A stretch of DNA of 64,000 nucleotides. It comes from Variovorax sp. J22P240. Its GTDB lineage: Bacteria; Pseudomonadota; Gammaproteobacteria; Burkholderiales; Burkholderiaceae_C. Both the position numbers and the translations under genes were made by a program. Within the stretch, counting starts at the first letter, position 1, and each line of letters opens with the position of its first letter. The notes beneath the pieces were generated by a model. That model worked only from the letters and a program-made list of their open reading frames with translations. It did not search any database and was not told the origin of the DNA. Location of the stretch: the NCBI RefSeq assembly GCF_030316855.1, contig NZ_JASZYR010000003.1, positions 490,885-554,884 of the forward strand, given 5' to 3'. This document shows, one piece after another, positions 18,427 to 26,257 of the stretch.

Positions 18427-18951
18427 ATGAACCAGTCACTGAACAAGTACTTTCTCGTGCCCCTTGCCGCGCTCGTCGTCGGCAGCGTCGCTCTGATCCC
18501 GGATGCCCTGGCCAGGCCAGGCGGAGGCGGAGGGGGGCACGGCGGTGGCGGCATGCACGCCGGTGGCGGCGGCGCCCGTGCCGGTGGCGGCGGCGGCGGC
18601 AACAGGCAGGTCAACAACGTCAACCGGGACGTGCGCGCCAACAACGTGCGCAGCACCAGCGTGAACAACGTCAATGCGAGCCGGAACGTCAATGCCAATG
18701 TGAACCGGAATGTGAACGTCAATGTGAACAACCGCGGCGGTTGGGACAACGACTACCACCACCCGGTCGCGGCCGCTGCGGCAGTCACTGCCGGTGTCGC
18801 GGTCACGGCGGCGGTCGTGGGTTCGATGGTGAACAGCATTCCCCCGAGTTGCGTCCCGGTGAACTATGGCGGCCTGATTTACCAGCAGTGCGGGAACGTC
18901 TGGTACCAGCCGCAAGGCAACCAGTACGTCGTGATCAACCAACCCTACTGA
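18427..18951 (+). CDS. Gly/Asn-rich exported protein of unknown function
   Basis: Protein of 174 residues with a signal peptide (hydrophobic residues ~8-25, then ALARPGG). A Gly/His-rich stretch (~30-60) is followed by an Asn/Val/Arg-rich low-complexity tract (~62-100, NVNANVNRNVNVNVNN-like) and a C-terminal hydrophobic helix (AAAAAVTAGVAVTAAVVGSMV). The end, with two Cys (CVPVNYGG, QQCGNVWYQPQG), resembles that found on many small surface proteins. The ATG at 18427 has better spacing to GGGGG than the ATG at 18421. It lies between the DUF2092 and sulfatase genes with gaps of 12 and 20 bp; I do not recognise a function. Confidence 0.8.
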   Translation: MNQSLNKYFLVPLAALVVGSVALIPDALARPGGGGGGHGGGGMHAGGGGARAGGGGGGNRQVNNVNRDVRANNVRSTSVNNVNASRNVNANVNRNVNVNVNNRGGWDNDYHHPVAAAAAVTAGVAVTAAVVGSMVNSIPPSCVPVNYGGLIYQQCGNVWYQPQGNQYVVINQPY

Positions 18952-18971
18952 GCAACGCAAGGAGCGCGAAG

Positions 18972-20483
18972 ATGGCGAAAAGCAAGCAGCCGAACATTCT
19001 GGTCATGTGGGGCGACGACATCGGTCAGTCGAACCTGAGTTGCTACACCAAGGGCGTGATGGGCTATCGCACGCCCAACATCGACCGGATCGCGAAGGAG
19101 GGGATGATCTTCACCGACTCCTACGCCGAGCAAAGCTGCACGGCGGGGCGGGCGTCCTTCATCACCGGCCAATGCGGCTTGCGCACGGGCCTCACCAAGG
19201 TCGGGCTGCCGGGCGCGGAACTGGGACTCAAGGCCGAGGACATCACCATCGCCGAGGCGCTCAAGCCGCTCGGCTACCGCACCGGCCAGTTCGGCAAGAA
19301 CCACCTGGGCGACCGCGACGAGCATCTGCCGACCATGCACGGCTTCGACGAGTTCTTCGGCAACCTCTACCACCTGAACGCAGAGGAAGAACCCGAGGAG
19401 GTGGACTATCCGAACGTCAAGGACTACCCCGATTTCAAGAAGAAGTACGGCCCTCGTGGCGTGCTGCACTGCTGGGCCGATGGCAAGGGCGGCCAGAAGA
19501 TCGAAAACACGGGCCCGCTGACCAAGAAGCGGATGGAGACCTGCGACGACGAGTTCTTGGAAGCGGCCAAGAAGTTCATCCAGGCGGCCCACGACGCGGG
19601 GGAGCCCTTCTTCGTGTGGTTCAACACGTCGCACATGCACGCGTGGACGCATGTGAAGCCGGAGAGCCGCGGCCAATCCGGCCGCTGGCAGTCCGAATAC
19701 CACGACGTCATGATCGACCACGACAAGTGCATCGGCGAGATGCTCGACTTCCTCGACAAGCTCGGCATCGCGGACAACACCTTCGTGCAGTACAGCACCG
19801 ACAACGGGCCGCACATGAACACCTGGCCGGACGCGGGCACGACTCCGTTCCGGAACGAAAAGAACTCGAGCTGGGAGGGCGCCTATCGCGTTCCCTGCAT
19901 GGTTCGCTTTCCCGGCAAGATCGCGGCCGGATCGGAGTCGAACGAGATCGTCAGCCACCAGGACTGGTTTCCCACCATCCTTGCATTGGCCGGCGAACCC
20001 GACATCGGCGAGAAGCTCAAGAAGGGCCACAAGATCGGCAAGAAGACCTACAAGGTCCACCTCGACGGCTACAACCTGCTGCCGCATCTGACGGGCAAGG
20101 AAGCCAAGAGTCCGCGCAAGGGATTCATCTACTTCACGGACGATGGCGACGTCGCGGCGCTGCGCTACGACAACTGGAAGATGCTGTTCATGGAGCAGCG
20201 CGTCCAGGGGACGCTCAAGATCTGGCAGGAGCCCTTCGTGGTGCTGCGCACGCCCTACATCTTCAATCTGCGGATGGACCCGTACGAGCGTGCCCAGATC
20301 ACATCGAACACCTTCTACGACTGGATGTTCAGGCACATCTTCCTGCTGGTGCCGGCGCAGGCCATCGTCGGGGAGTTCCTGGCGACCTTCAAGGAATTTC
20401 CGCCACGGCAGAAGTCGGCGAGCTTCAGCCTGGATCAGGTCGTTGAGAAGATGACCGAGGCGTCCAGCAGCGGAGGGCATTGA
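18972..20483 (+). CDS. Arylsulfatase, type I (CxAxR variant)
   Basis: Sulfatase of 503 residues in the alkaline-phosphatase superfamily. D15 and D16 (WGDDIG) plus STDNGPHMNTWPDAG supply metal ligands. The residue converted to formylglycine is C56 in CTAGR, a CxAxR form of the usual CxPxR motif. Other family signatures are TPNIDRIAKEG, GKNHLGDRDEH and HMHAWTH. No signal peptide is visible at the N-terminus, so it looks cytoplasmic unless exported another way. The start is set by GGAGCGCGAAG just upstream. It is co-directional with the DUF2092 pair, probably one transcript. The substrate is unknown. Confidence 0.9.
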   Translation: MAKSKQPNILVMWGDDIGQSNLSCYTKGVMGYRTPNIDRIAKEGMIFTDSYAEQSCTAGRASFITGQCGLRTGLTKVGLPGAELGLKAEDITIAEALKPLGYRTGQFGKNHLGDRDEHLPTMHGFDEFFGNLYHLNAEEEPEEVDYPNVKDYPDFKKKYGPRGVLHCWADGKGGQKIENTGPLTKKRMETCDDEFLEAAKKFIQAAHDAGEPFFVWFNTSHMHAWTHVKPESRGQSGRWQSEYHDVMIDHDKCIGEMLDFLDKLGIADNTFVQYSTDNGPHMNTWPDAGTTPFRNEKNSSWEGAYRVPCMVRFPGKIAAGSESNEIVSHQDWFPTILALAGEPDIGEKLKKGHKIGKKTYKVHLDGYNLLPHLTGKEAKSPRKGFIYFTDDGDVAALRYDNWKMLFMEQRVQGTLKIWQEPFVVLRTPYIFNLRMDPYERAQITSNTFYDWMFRHIFLLVPAQAIVGEFLATFKEFPPRQKSASFSLDQVVEKMTEASSSGGH

Positions 20484-20511
20484 GCCCGTCAGCGACGTGG
20501 GTGCCGGAAGC

Positions 20512-22623
20512 TCAGAACCCGCTCTCCCGCAGCAGCACCGCGAAGACCCGCGTCAAACCATCGGCCAGCAGGCTGCGCCGCGCGGCCTCGATCTGCAGGT
20601 GGCCGCGTGTCTCCTTCAGGTTCGGCACGGCTTCGTCAAGTTGCACCAGGACGTGAAACAACGCCGGCGCAGGCACCAGTGCCTCGCCGTGCGGCACGGT
20701 GTTCAACGGTCCGCCGAAGCGTGACGACAGCATCGGATGCTCCAACTGGTTGACGCGCGTGGTGCCGATGGCGATCACGTGTCCCCGGATCGGCACGGGC
20801 TGGCCTTCGGGATAGAAGCGCACGCTGCTGCCGATGCTCAGGCGCTGCACTTCATCCTGCTGAACGTAGGCGTCGACCTGCCAGCGCGAGGGGTCGACCA
20901 GCACGCCGATCAGCTCGCGGCTGCCGATCCACTGGCCGTTGCGCCAGTCGGGATTGACGTCCAGCCACTGGCCCGCGAAGGGGGCCTGCAGGTTCAGCCG
21001 CGCCATCTCCGTACGTGCGGCGCGCACCTGTTCGAACTGCGCGTTGAGCCGTTGGCGCGTGGCGGCTTCCTGCGCCAGGCCGGACGGGTCGGCCATCAGC
21101 CCGGCCAATCTTTCCTGGTAGCCGCGGATGCTGGCTTCATTGCCCTGGCTGCGCGCCGCGATGTCGGGCTCGTCGAGCACGGCCAGCGTGTCGCCGGCCT
21201 TCACCCGACCGGCTGCGTGAATCTGCTGCAGCAGGGACGGGTAGGGCGCATACACGCGCAGTTGCTGCTCGGCCCGTGCCACGCCGCGCGCGTGCACCTG
21301 CGTTCGCCACGGCACGGCCAGCGCGAGCATCAACGCGATCAGCACCATCGCCAGCATGATGCGGCGCCCGCGTACCACGTCCTTGCGCCGCGCCCACCAA
21401 TGCTTCAGTTCGCGCCACACCGGCATCACGATGAACCATGCAATCTCGACCGCAAAGAGCACGATCCCCAGCAGCTTGAAGAAGAACAGGTACACGGCCA
21501 CCGCGATGCCGAGGAACAGCACCAGCCGGTAGAGCCAGGTCGCGACCGCGAAGGCCACCAGCATGCGTCGCCGCGCGGGGCTGAAGGGCTCAGGCCAGGG
21601 CTCGTCGAGGCCGAGCACCGATCGCCGCAGCGCCACCCTGGCCAGTGCCCCAGAGCGCTCGTGCAGGTTGGGAAAGTCCAGCAAGTCCGAAAGGATGAAG
21701 TAGCCGTCGAAGCGCATGAACGGGCTCGCGTTCAGCGCCAGCGAGAGCACCCAGCTCGTGGTCGCGAGGTAGAGCAATGCGTTGCGCAGCGGGCCGGGGT
21801 CGCTCAAGGCCCAGCCCAGGGTCGAGAGGCCGGCCAGCGCCAGTTCGGTGAGGATGCCCGCGGACGCGATCGCCAGCCGCTGGCGAGAGCTGCGCAGCTT
21901 CCAGCTCTCGCCGGTGTCGGTGTAGAGCATCGGCCACATCACCACGAACGCGATGCCCATGTGCGCCACGCGCAAGCCCAGGCGCGTCGCGACCAGCGCA
22001 TGGCCGAGTTCGTGCAACGTCTTGGCGACGATCAAGGCCAGCGCAAAGCTCAGCAATCCTTCGGTCGAGAAGGACTCGACGACGTCCGTCGCGAAGGTGT
22101 CCCACTGGTGCAGCACCATCACGATGCCCGTCAGGCCGAGCACGATGACGACCCATCCGGTGACCGGACTGAACAGCCAGCCCAGGTGACGCGAGATGCG
22201 CGCCAGATGCACCTGCGGGCGCAACAGCGGGATGCGGAAGAAGAGGTAGTGGTGCAGCCACCAGCGCCAGCTCATCCACGCGTTGCCCTGACTTCGACCC
22301 AGCAGGCGCGCGACGGCTTCAGGGCCGGGGCGCAGCAACTGGTGCTGCTCCAGGAAGCGGCGGAAGTCGAGCACCTGGCGCACGTCGGGTTTCAACGCGG
22401 TCTGCTCGGCGATCTGTTCGCTGATGCGGCGCGGCGATTGCCCCCAGCGCAACAGGCATTCGAATTCGAGCCAGCCGATGCGGTAGAAACGATTGACCAC
22501 CGTGTCCTGGATCACCCACGCCGGATCACCTCGCTGGCCGGGGCCGGCTTCGCTCAGCCGAAGGTCCTCGCGCAGGGGCGGGGTCGGCTGGTCGGCGGGA
22601 TCGTCGGTCACAGGCCGGTCCAT
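20512..22623 (-). CDS. M50 site-2-protease-type membrane metalloprotease fused to HlyD-like region
   Basis: Polytopic protein of 703 residues. The N-terminal ~130 residues are soluble, then several membrane helices carry an intact zinc site: H204-E-L-G-H208 in a helix and N298-x-x-P-x-x-x-x-D306-G as third ligand. More helices follow (about 380-470), then a periplasmic HlyD/biotinyl-lipoyl-like hairpin (about 480-680: VYAPYPSLLQQIHAAGRVKAGDTL, coiled-coil stretch, NLQAPFAGQWLD, and a beta-barrel end). It should sit in the inner membrane with its adaptor arm in the periplasm. The ATG at 22623 overlaps the upstream adaptor by 16 bp; a GTG at 22611 (GTGA overlap) is an alternative start. Last gene of the adhesin cassette. 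Confidence 0.85.
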   Translation of the reverse strand: MDRPVTDDPADQPTPPLREDLRLSEAGPGQRGDPAWVIQDTVVNRFYRIGWLEFECLLRWGQSPRRISEQIAEQTALKPDVRQVLDFRRFLEQHQLLRPGPEAVARLLGRSQGNAWMSWRWWLHHYLFFRIPLLRPQVHLARISRHLGWLFSPVTGWVVIVLGLTGIVMVLHQWDTFATDVVESFSTEGLLSFALALIVAKTLHELGHALVATRLGLRVAHMGIAFVVMWPMLYTDTGESWKLRSSRQRLAIASAGILTELALAGLSTLGWALSDPGPLRNALLYLATTSWVLSLALNASPFMRFDGYFILSDLLDFPNLHERSGALARVALRRSVLGLDEPWPEPFSPARRRMLVAFAVATWLYRLVLFLGIAVAVYLFFFKLLGIVLFAVEIAWFIVMPVWRELKHWWARRKDVVRGRRIMLAMVLIALMLALAVPWRTQVHARGVARAEQQLRVYAPYPSLLQQIHAAGRVKAGDTLAVLDEPDIAARSQGNEASIRGYQERLAGLMADPSGLAQEAATRQRLNAQFEQVRAARTEMARLNLQAPFAGQWLDVNPDWRNGQWIGSRELIGVLVDPSRWQVDAYVQQDEVQRLSIGSSVRFYPEGQPVPIRGHVIAIGTTRVNQLEHPMLSSRFGGPLNTVPHGEALVPAPALFHVLVQLDEAVPNLKETRGHLQIEAARRSLLADGLTRVFAVLLRESGF

Positions 22624-23951
22624 GCGCGCACGGCGGCCAGCGGCCGGCGCAGGAGGTAGTAGCCCAGGATCACGCGCTCGCCGAAGAGCTTGGCCGTGCC
22701 ATGCAGGCCGAGGCGGGCGTGGGCGGGCGCATCCTCGATGCTGGCGAGAAGGCGGTAAGAGGACACGCCTTCCTCGCTGGGCTTGGCCTGGTAGCTGGTC
22801 TCCAGGATCTGCCCTTGCAGCGGATCGAGCGGGTACGCGGTGAGAAACAACGTGACCTTGCCGCCAGGTTCGAGCGCGATGGCATCCGCCACCGGCAATT
22901 GCACGCGCATGGCCGGTTGCTTGGGGTCGGCCACATGCAGGATGCGTTCGCCGGTGACGACCGGCTTGCCCAGCCAGTCGTTCGGATCGCTGAACACCGC
23001 CACGCCCGCGCGCGGCGAGAGCACCTGCGTGCGCTTGAGTTGCGCCTCCACAGCGGCCAGTTCCGCGCGCCGTTGGCGCGCGTGGGCGTTGAGCAGGGTC
23101 AACTCGTTCTTGCTTTGCGGGTTGTCGAAAGCGCGTTGGCTGGCGGCCATGAGTTCGGCATCGGCGACGGCGACCTCCTTGCCGAGCACTTCGGAGCGGC
23201 TCCGCAGCGTGGTCTCGTCGAGCGTGAAGAGCGGCGTACCGATCTCGACGGCCTGATTGGGCCGCACCTGCATGCGCTCGATCACGCCATCGATCGGCGA
23301 GCTGATGACTTGCGCGTTCAGCGACACCACCTCGGCGGGCGCGAGCACCGTCTGCCGCACCGGCAGCAGCATCAGTGCCGCGAGCACGACAAGCACGACG
23401 AGCGCGTGTCGTCTGCTCGGCCGCCAGCGCGGCAGGCGACGACGCGCGTCGAAGGCTGCCCAGCAATGCGCCCATGTCTGCCAGACGCCTTGCAGCATCG
23501 GCTGGAATCGTTCGGACGGCGGCTGGTCGAGCAGATAGAGCAGCACGCCCAGGCGCTTGCCCTCACGGTCGTTCAGCGGAATGCACCACAGGCCGGCGGG
23601 CCACCACTCCGCCCAGCCCTCGGCGATGTCGGCGGGCGGGTCGACCGCGTGGCGGGTCAGCCATCGGGGCTTGTCATCGCGAAGCTGCGTCGCGAGCCAG
23701 CGACTTGCGCGGCGCAGCCACACCAGATAGGGCGAGTCCTCGCTGGGCCGCGCCAGGCCCGAGACGCACAGCAGTTCGAGCCGGTCGCCGTGCTGCGCCA
23801 TCACCAGCGCCTGCCGGTAGTGCAACAGCGGATAAAGATCGTTGGCCATCGAGAAGGCCAGCGCGTCCAGTGACGGCGCTGCCAGCGCCCTGTCGCGCAG
23901 CGCGTTGAGGCTGAGCAGCAGCTGCGCAGCGGGCGGCGGTCGCTCAGTCAC
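22608..23951 (-). CDS. GAF-like/HlyD-family membrane-fusion adaptor
   Basis: Protein of 447 residues. An N-terminal ~170-residue GAF-like cytoplasmic region (ALVMAQHGDRLELLCVSGLA, WPAGLWCIPLNDREGKRLGVLLYLLD) is followed by one membrane helix (about 180-198, ALVVLVVLAALMLLPV). A periplasmic HlyD-type adaptor comes next: lipoyl half VISSPIDGVIERMQVRPNQAV, long helical hairpin, second half VLSPRAGVAVFSDPNDW, then a beta-barrel (PVADAIALEPGGKVTLFL). A GTG start overlaps the previous gene's stop by 8 bp. A sensory-type domain on an adaptor is unusual and suggests gated export. Confidence 0.82.
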   Translation of the reverse strand: MTERPPPAAQLLLSLNALRDRALAAPSLDALAFSMANDLYPLLHYRQALVMAQHGDRLELLCVSGLARPSEDSPYLVWLRRASRWLATQLRDDKPRWLTRHAVDPPADIAEGWAEWWPAGLWCIPLNDREGKRLGVLLYLLDQPPSERFQPMLQGVWQTWAHCWAAFDARRRLPRWRPSRRHALVVLVVLAALMLLPVRQTVLAPAEVVSLNAQVISSPIDGVIERMQVRPNQAVEIGTPLFTLDETTLRSRSEVLGKEVAVADAELMAASQRAFDNPQSKNELTLLNAHARQRRAELAAVEAQLKRTQVLSPRAGVAVFSDPNDWLGKPVVTGERILHVADPKQPAMRVQLPVADAIALEPGGKVTLFLTAYPLDPLQGQILETSYQAKPSEEGVSSYRLLASIEDAPAHARLGLHGTAKLFGERVILGYYLLRRPLAAVRAWTGL

Positions 23952-24726
23952 GGTCCGAGGGGAACCGGGCGATGCCGCTCATCCCCGGGATCAGCTCGGG
24001 ATGCTCGCTGTTGAGGCGCGCTTCGAGCTCCACGGTCTGGGCCACCGCATCGACACGGGAATTGATCGCGCTCACCTGCGCCGGGTAGCTCTTGCCCGTC
24101 TCGTGGATGGTCACGACCAGCGGCGCGCCCGGCTTGAGCCGCGCCAGCAGCGTGGAAGGCACGTTGAGCCGCACCTTGAGCGCGCCGTCGCTCACGAGGT
24201 CGAAGAGCGGCGTGCCGGCGCTCACGGTCTGGTGGGGCTTGGCCAGCACCTTGGCGATGCGGCCGCCGAAGGGCGCGCGCACCTGGCAGTAGCCGCTTTG
24301 CGTGCGCGCGAGCGTGAGGGCGCCTTCGGTCTTGTCGACCTCGGTGGTCGCCATCAGCACTTCGAGGTCGCCCGCGGCGTTGAGCTTCTGCAGGTTGCGC
24401 TTGGCGTCGAGGTTCTGGCGCGCCATGTTGAGTTCGGCGGCTGCCACCTTCACGCGCGCCTGCGTCTCGGTGCAGATGAATTGCGCCAGCAGCGCGTTCT
24501 TCGCCACCTTCTGGCCCAGCTCGACCTGCAGGTCGCCGAGCGTGCCGTTCATCTGGCTGGACAGCGTGGTCTCCAGCCGCGAAGCCAGCAGCACGCGGAT
24601 CGCGCCCGGGTCGTCCATGGCCAGGTTCGGAGGCTTGCGCGCGTCCGTCGCGGCCCAAGCCGCCGGCATGCCTGCCGCCAACAACAGGGCGAGCAGGGCG
24701 CGTTCAGTTCTTCCGTGCAACGACAT
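23944..24726 (-). CDS. HlyD-family periplasmic adaptor
   Basis: Periplasmic adaptor of 260 residues with a signal peptide (about residues 6-24, ending AAWAA). The lipoyl-type half motifs ETTLSSQMNGTLGDLQVELG and VRAPFGGRIAKVLAKPHQTV flank an alpha-helical hairpin, then a short beta-barrel (VRLNVPSTLLARLKPG). AAGGAAG before the ATG at 24726 supports this start over the one 24 bp upstream. It overlaps the TolC-like gene by 23 bp and the GAF/HlyD gene by 8 bp. It probably bridges the M50/adaptor inner-membrane part and the outer-membrane channel. Confidence 0.85.
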   Translation of the reverse strand: MSLHGRTERALLALLLAAGMPAAWAATDARKPPNLAMDDPGAIRVLLASRLETTLSSQMNGTLGDLQVELGQKVAKNALLAQFICTETQARVKVAAAELNMARQNLDAKRNLQKLNAAGDLEVLMATTEVDKTEGALTLARTQSGYCQVRAPFGGRIAKVLAKPHQTVSAGTPLFDLVSDGALKVRLNVPSTLLARLKPGAPLVVTIHETGKSYPAQVSAINSRVDAVAQTVELEARLNSEHPELIPGMSGIARFPSDRD

Positions 24727-26248
24727 CGCCGCTTCCTTGCGTTCCGGCACTCGCGATCAGGCTGCGCTGCTCGTGCTCCTGGACCTTCTTCTCGATGTCC
24801 TTCGCCAGCGACGGGATGTCGCTCTTGTCGATGGCTTCCGGCAGCACATCGAATCCCACCGAGTTGTAGAGCCGACCCTGCGCCGCCTGCGCGCTGGCGT
24901 AGGCGGCTTCGCGCTGGTAGCGCGACAGCAGGTAGCGGCCTTCGGCGCGAATCAACTCCAGCTCGGTTCCGACCGAAGCGGTGCGGGCCGACTGCGCGTA
25001 CTCCAGCAGGCGGCGGTCGACACGCAGGCTCTCGTCCGCGAACTCGACTTCCTGCCGCGCCAACTGGTAGCGCAGGTAGCCCACGCGCACCTGCGTGAGC
25101 ACGGCCATCGACAAGGCGACTCGCCGTGCCTCGGCCGTCCGGGTCTGGTTGGCCTGCGCCGAATTGAGCGAAGGCATCTGCAGCAGCTTCAGCAGGTTGA
25201 ACGACACCTGCACGCCGATGACGTTCCAGGAGTTGTTGTAGAGGAATTTGTTCGAGTCATACAGGCTGTCCAGGGTGATGCCGACGTTCGGCCACAGCTG
25301 AGCCTTGGCGACTTTCAAGTCGTAGTCGTCGACCCGCATGCGGTACCACTCTTCCATGACTTCCGGGCGGTTTTCCAGCGAGAGCTGCTCGAGCCGGTCG
25401 ATGTCCTTGGTCACGGCCGGCATCGATGGCTCGGCCATGTCGGCCAGCACCATCTTCGAGCCAGGCGGCAGCGATATCAGCGCGGCGAGTTCGGCCTGAG
25501 CGAACTCCAGGTCCTGGCGCCGCACGGTCAGCAGGTAGACCGAATCGATCAGTGCGCGCTGGTAGGCGAGGACGTCCTGGCGCGGCAGCAGGCCCTTGGT
25601 CTCCGCCTCGCGGGCGGCGGCCAGCGCCTTGTGCGTGCGTGCCAGCAGGCCGTCGACCTCGGGCAGCAGGCGCTGGGCGCCGAGCGCTCGCCAGTAGGCG
25701 TTGCGCACGTCCTGCAGCACGTTCTGCGCGACCTTGCGGCGGCGTTCGTTCGCCATCAGGATCTGGTCGGCCCTTTGTTGGGTGCGGTAGTAGGCGACGC
25801 CAAAGTCGAGCAAGTTCCAGCTCAATCCCAACCCTGCGAGGTTGCGGTCGCGCTCCTCGGAAGTCGAGGCCCGCAGGCTCACCTGCCGGTCCTCGATGCC
25901 GATGGAGGTGCCGCCCGAATCGTTGTTGCGGCCGACGTAGCCGGCCGATGCCACCAGCCGCGGCAGCATCTCGTAGCTCGCCACGTCGCGCAGGTCGGTC
26001 GCCAGCGCGCTTTCCATCAGTTTGAGGCGGTAGTCGAGGTTGTACTTCAGGGCCCGCGCTGCGGCTTCGTAGAAGGTGATCGGCAGCGTGACCGGCTCCT
26101 GGTCGGCATACATGCGAACCTTGTCGTCGGAGACGCGCTTGCGCAACTCGTCCTGCGTGTAGGGGGTGGGCTCCATCGAGCCGCAGGCGCTCAGCAGCAG
26201 CGCCGTTCCCATGGCCGCGCTCAGAATCTTGAAAGGATGCCGTCGCAT
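24704..26248 (-). CDS. TolC-like outer-membrane efflux lipoprotein
   Basis: Protein of 514 residues with a lipoprotein signal (LLLSACGSMEP, Cys near residue 22), as in NodT-type channels. The rest is long amphipathic helices with two TolC repeat halves (first around FYEAAARALKYNLDYRLKL, second around DDYDLKVAKAQLWPNVGITL) and the characteristic PNVGITLDSLYDSN. It should form the trimeric exit duct for the cassette. GAAGGAAGAAC precedes the ATG, which lies 10 bp after the adhesin stop. Confidence 0.88.
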   Translation of the reverse strand: MRRHPFKILSAAMGTALLLSACGSMEPTPYTQDELRKRVSDDKVRMYADQEPVTLPITFYEAAARALKYNLDYRLKLMESALATDLRDVASYEMLPRLVASAGYVGRNNDSGGTSIGIEDRQVSLRASTSEERDRNLAGLGLSWNLLDFGVAYYRTQQRADQILMANERRRKVAQNVLQDVRNAYWRALGAQRLLPEVDGLLARTHKALAAAREAETKGLLPRQDVLAYQRALIDSVYLLTVRRQDLEFAQAELAALISLPPGSKMVLADMAEPSMPAVTKDIDRLEQLSLENRPEVMEEWYRMRVDDYDLKVAKAQLWPNVGITLDSLYDSNKFLYNNSWNVIGVQVSFNLLKLLQMPSLNSAQANQTRTAEARRVALSMAVLTQVRVGYLRYQLARQEVEFADESLRVDRRLLEYAQSARTASVGTELELIRAEGRYLLSRYQREAAYASAQAAQGRLYNSVGFDVLPEAIDKSDIPSLAKDIEKKVQEHEQRSLIASAGTQGSGDVVARKN

Positions 26249-26257
26249 GTTCTTCCT

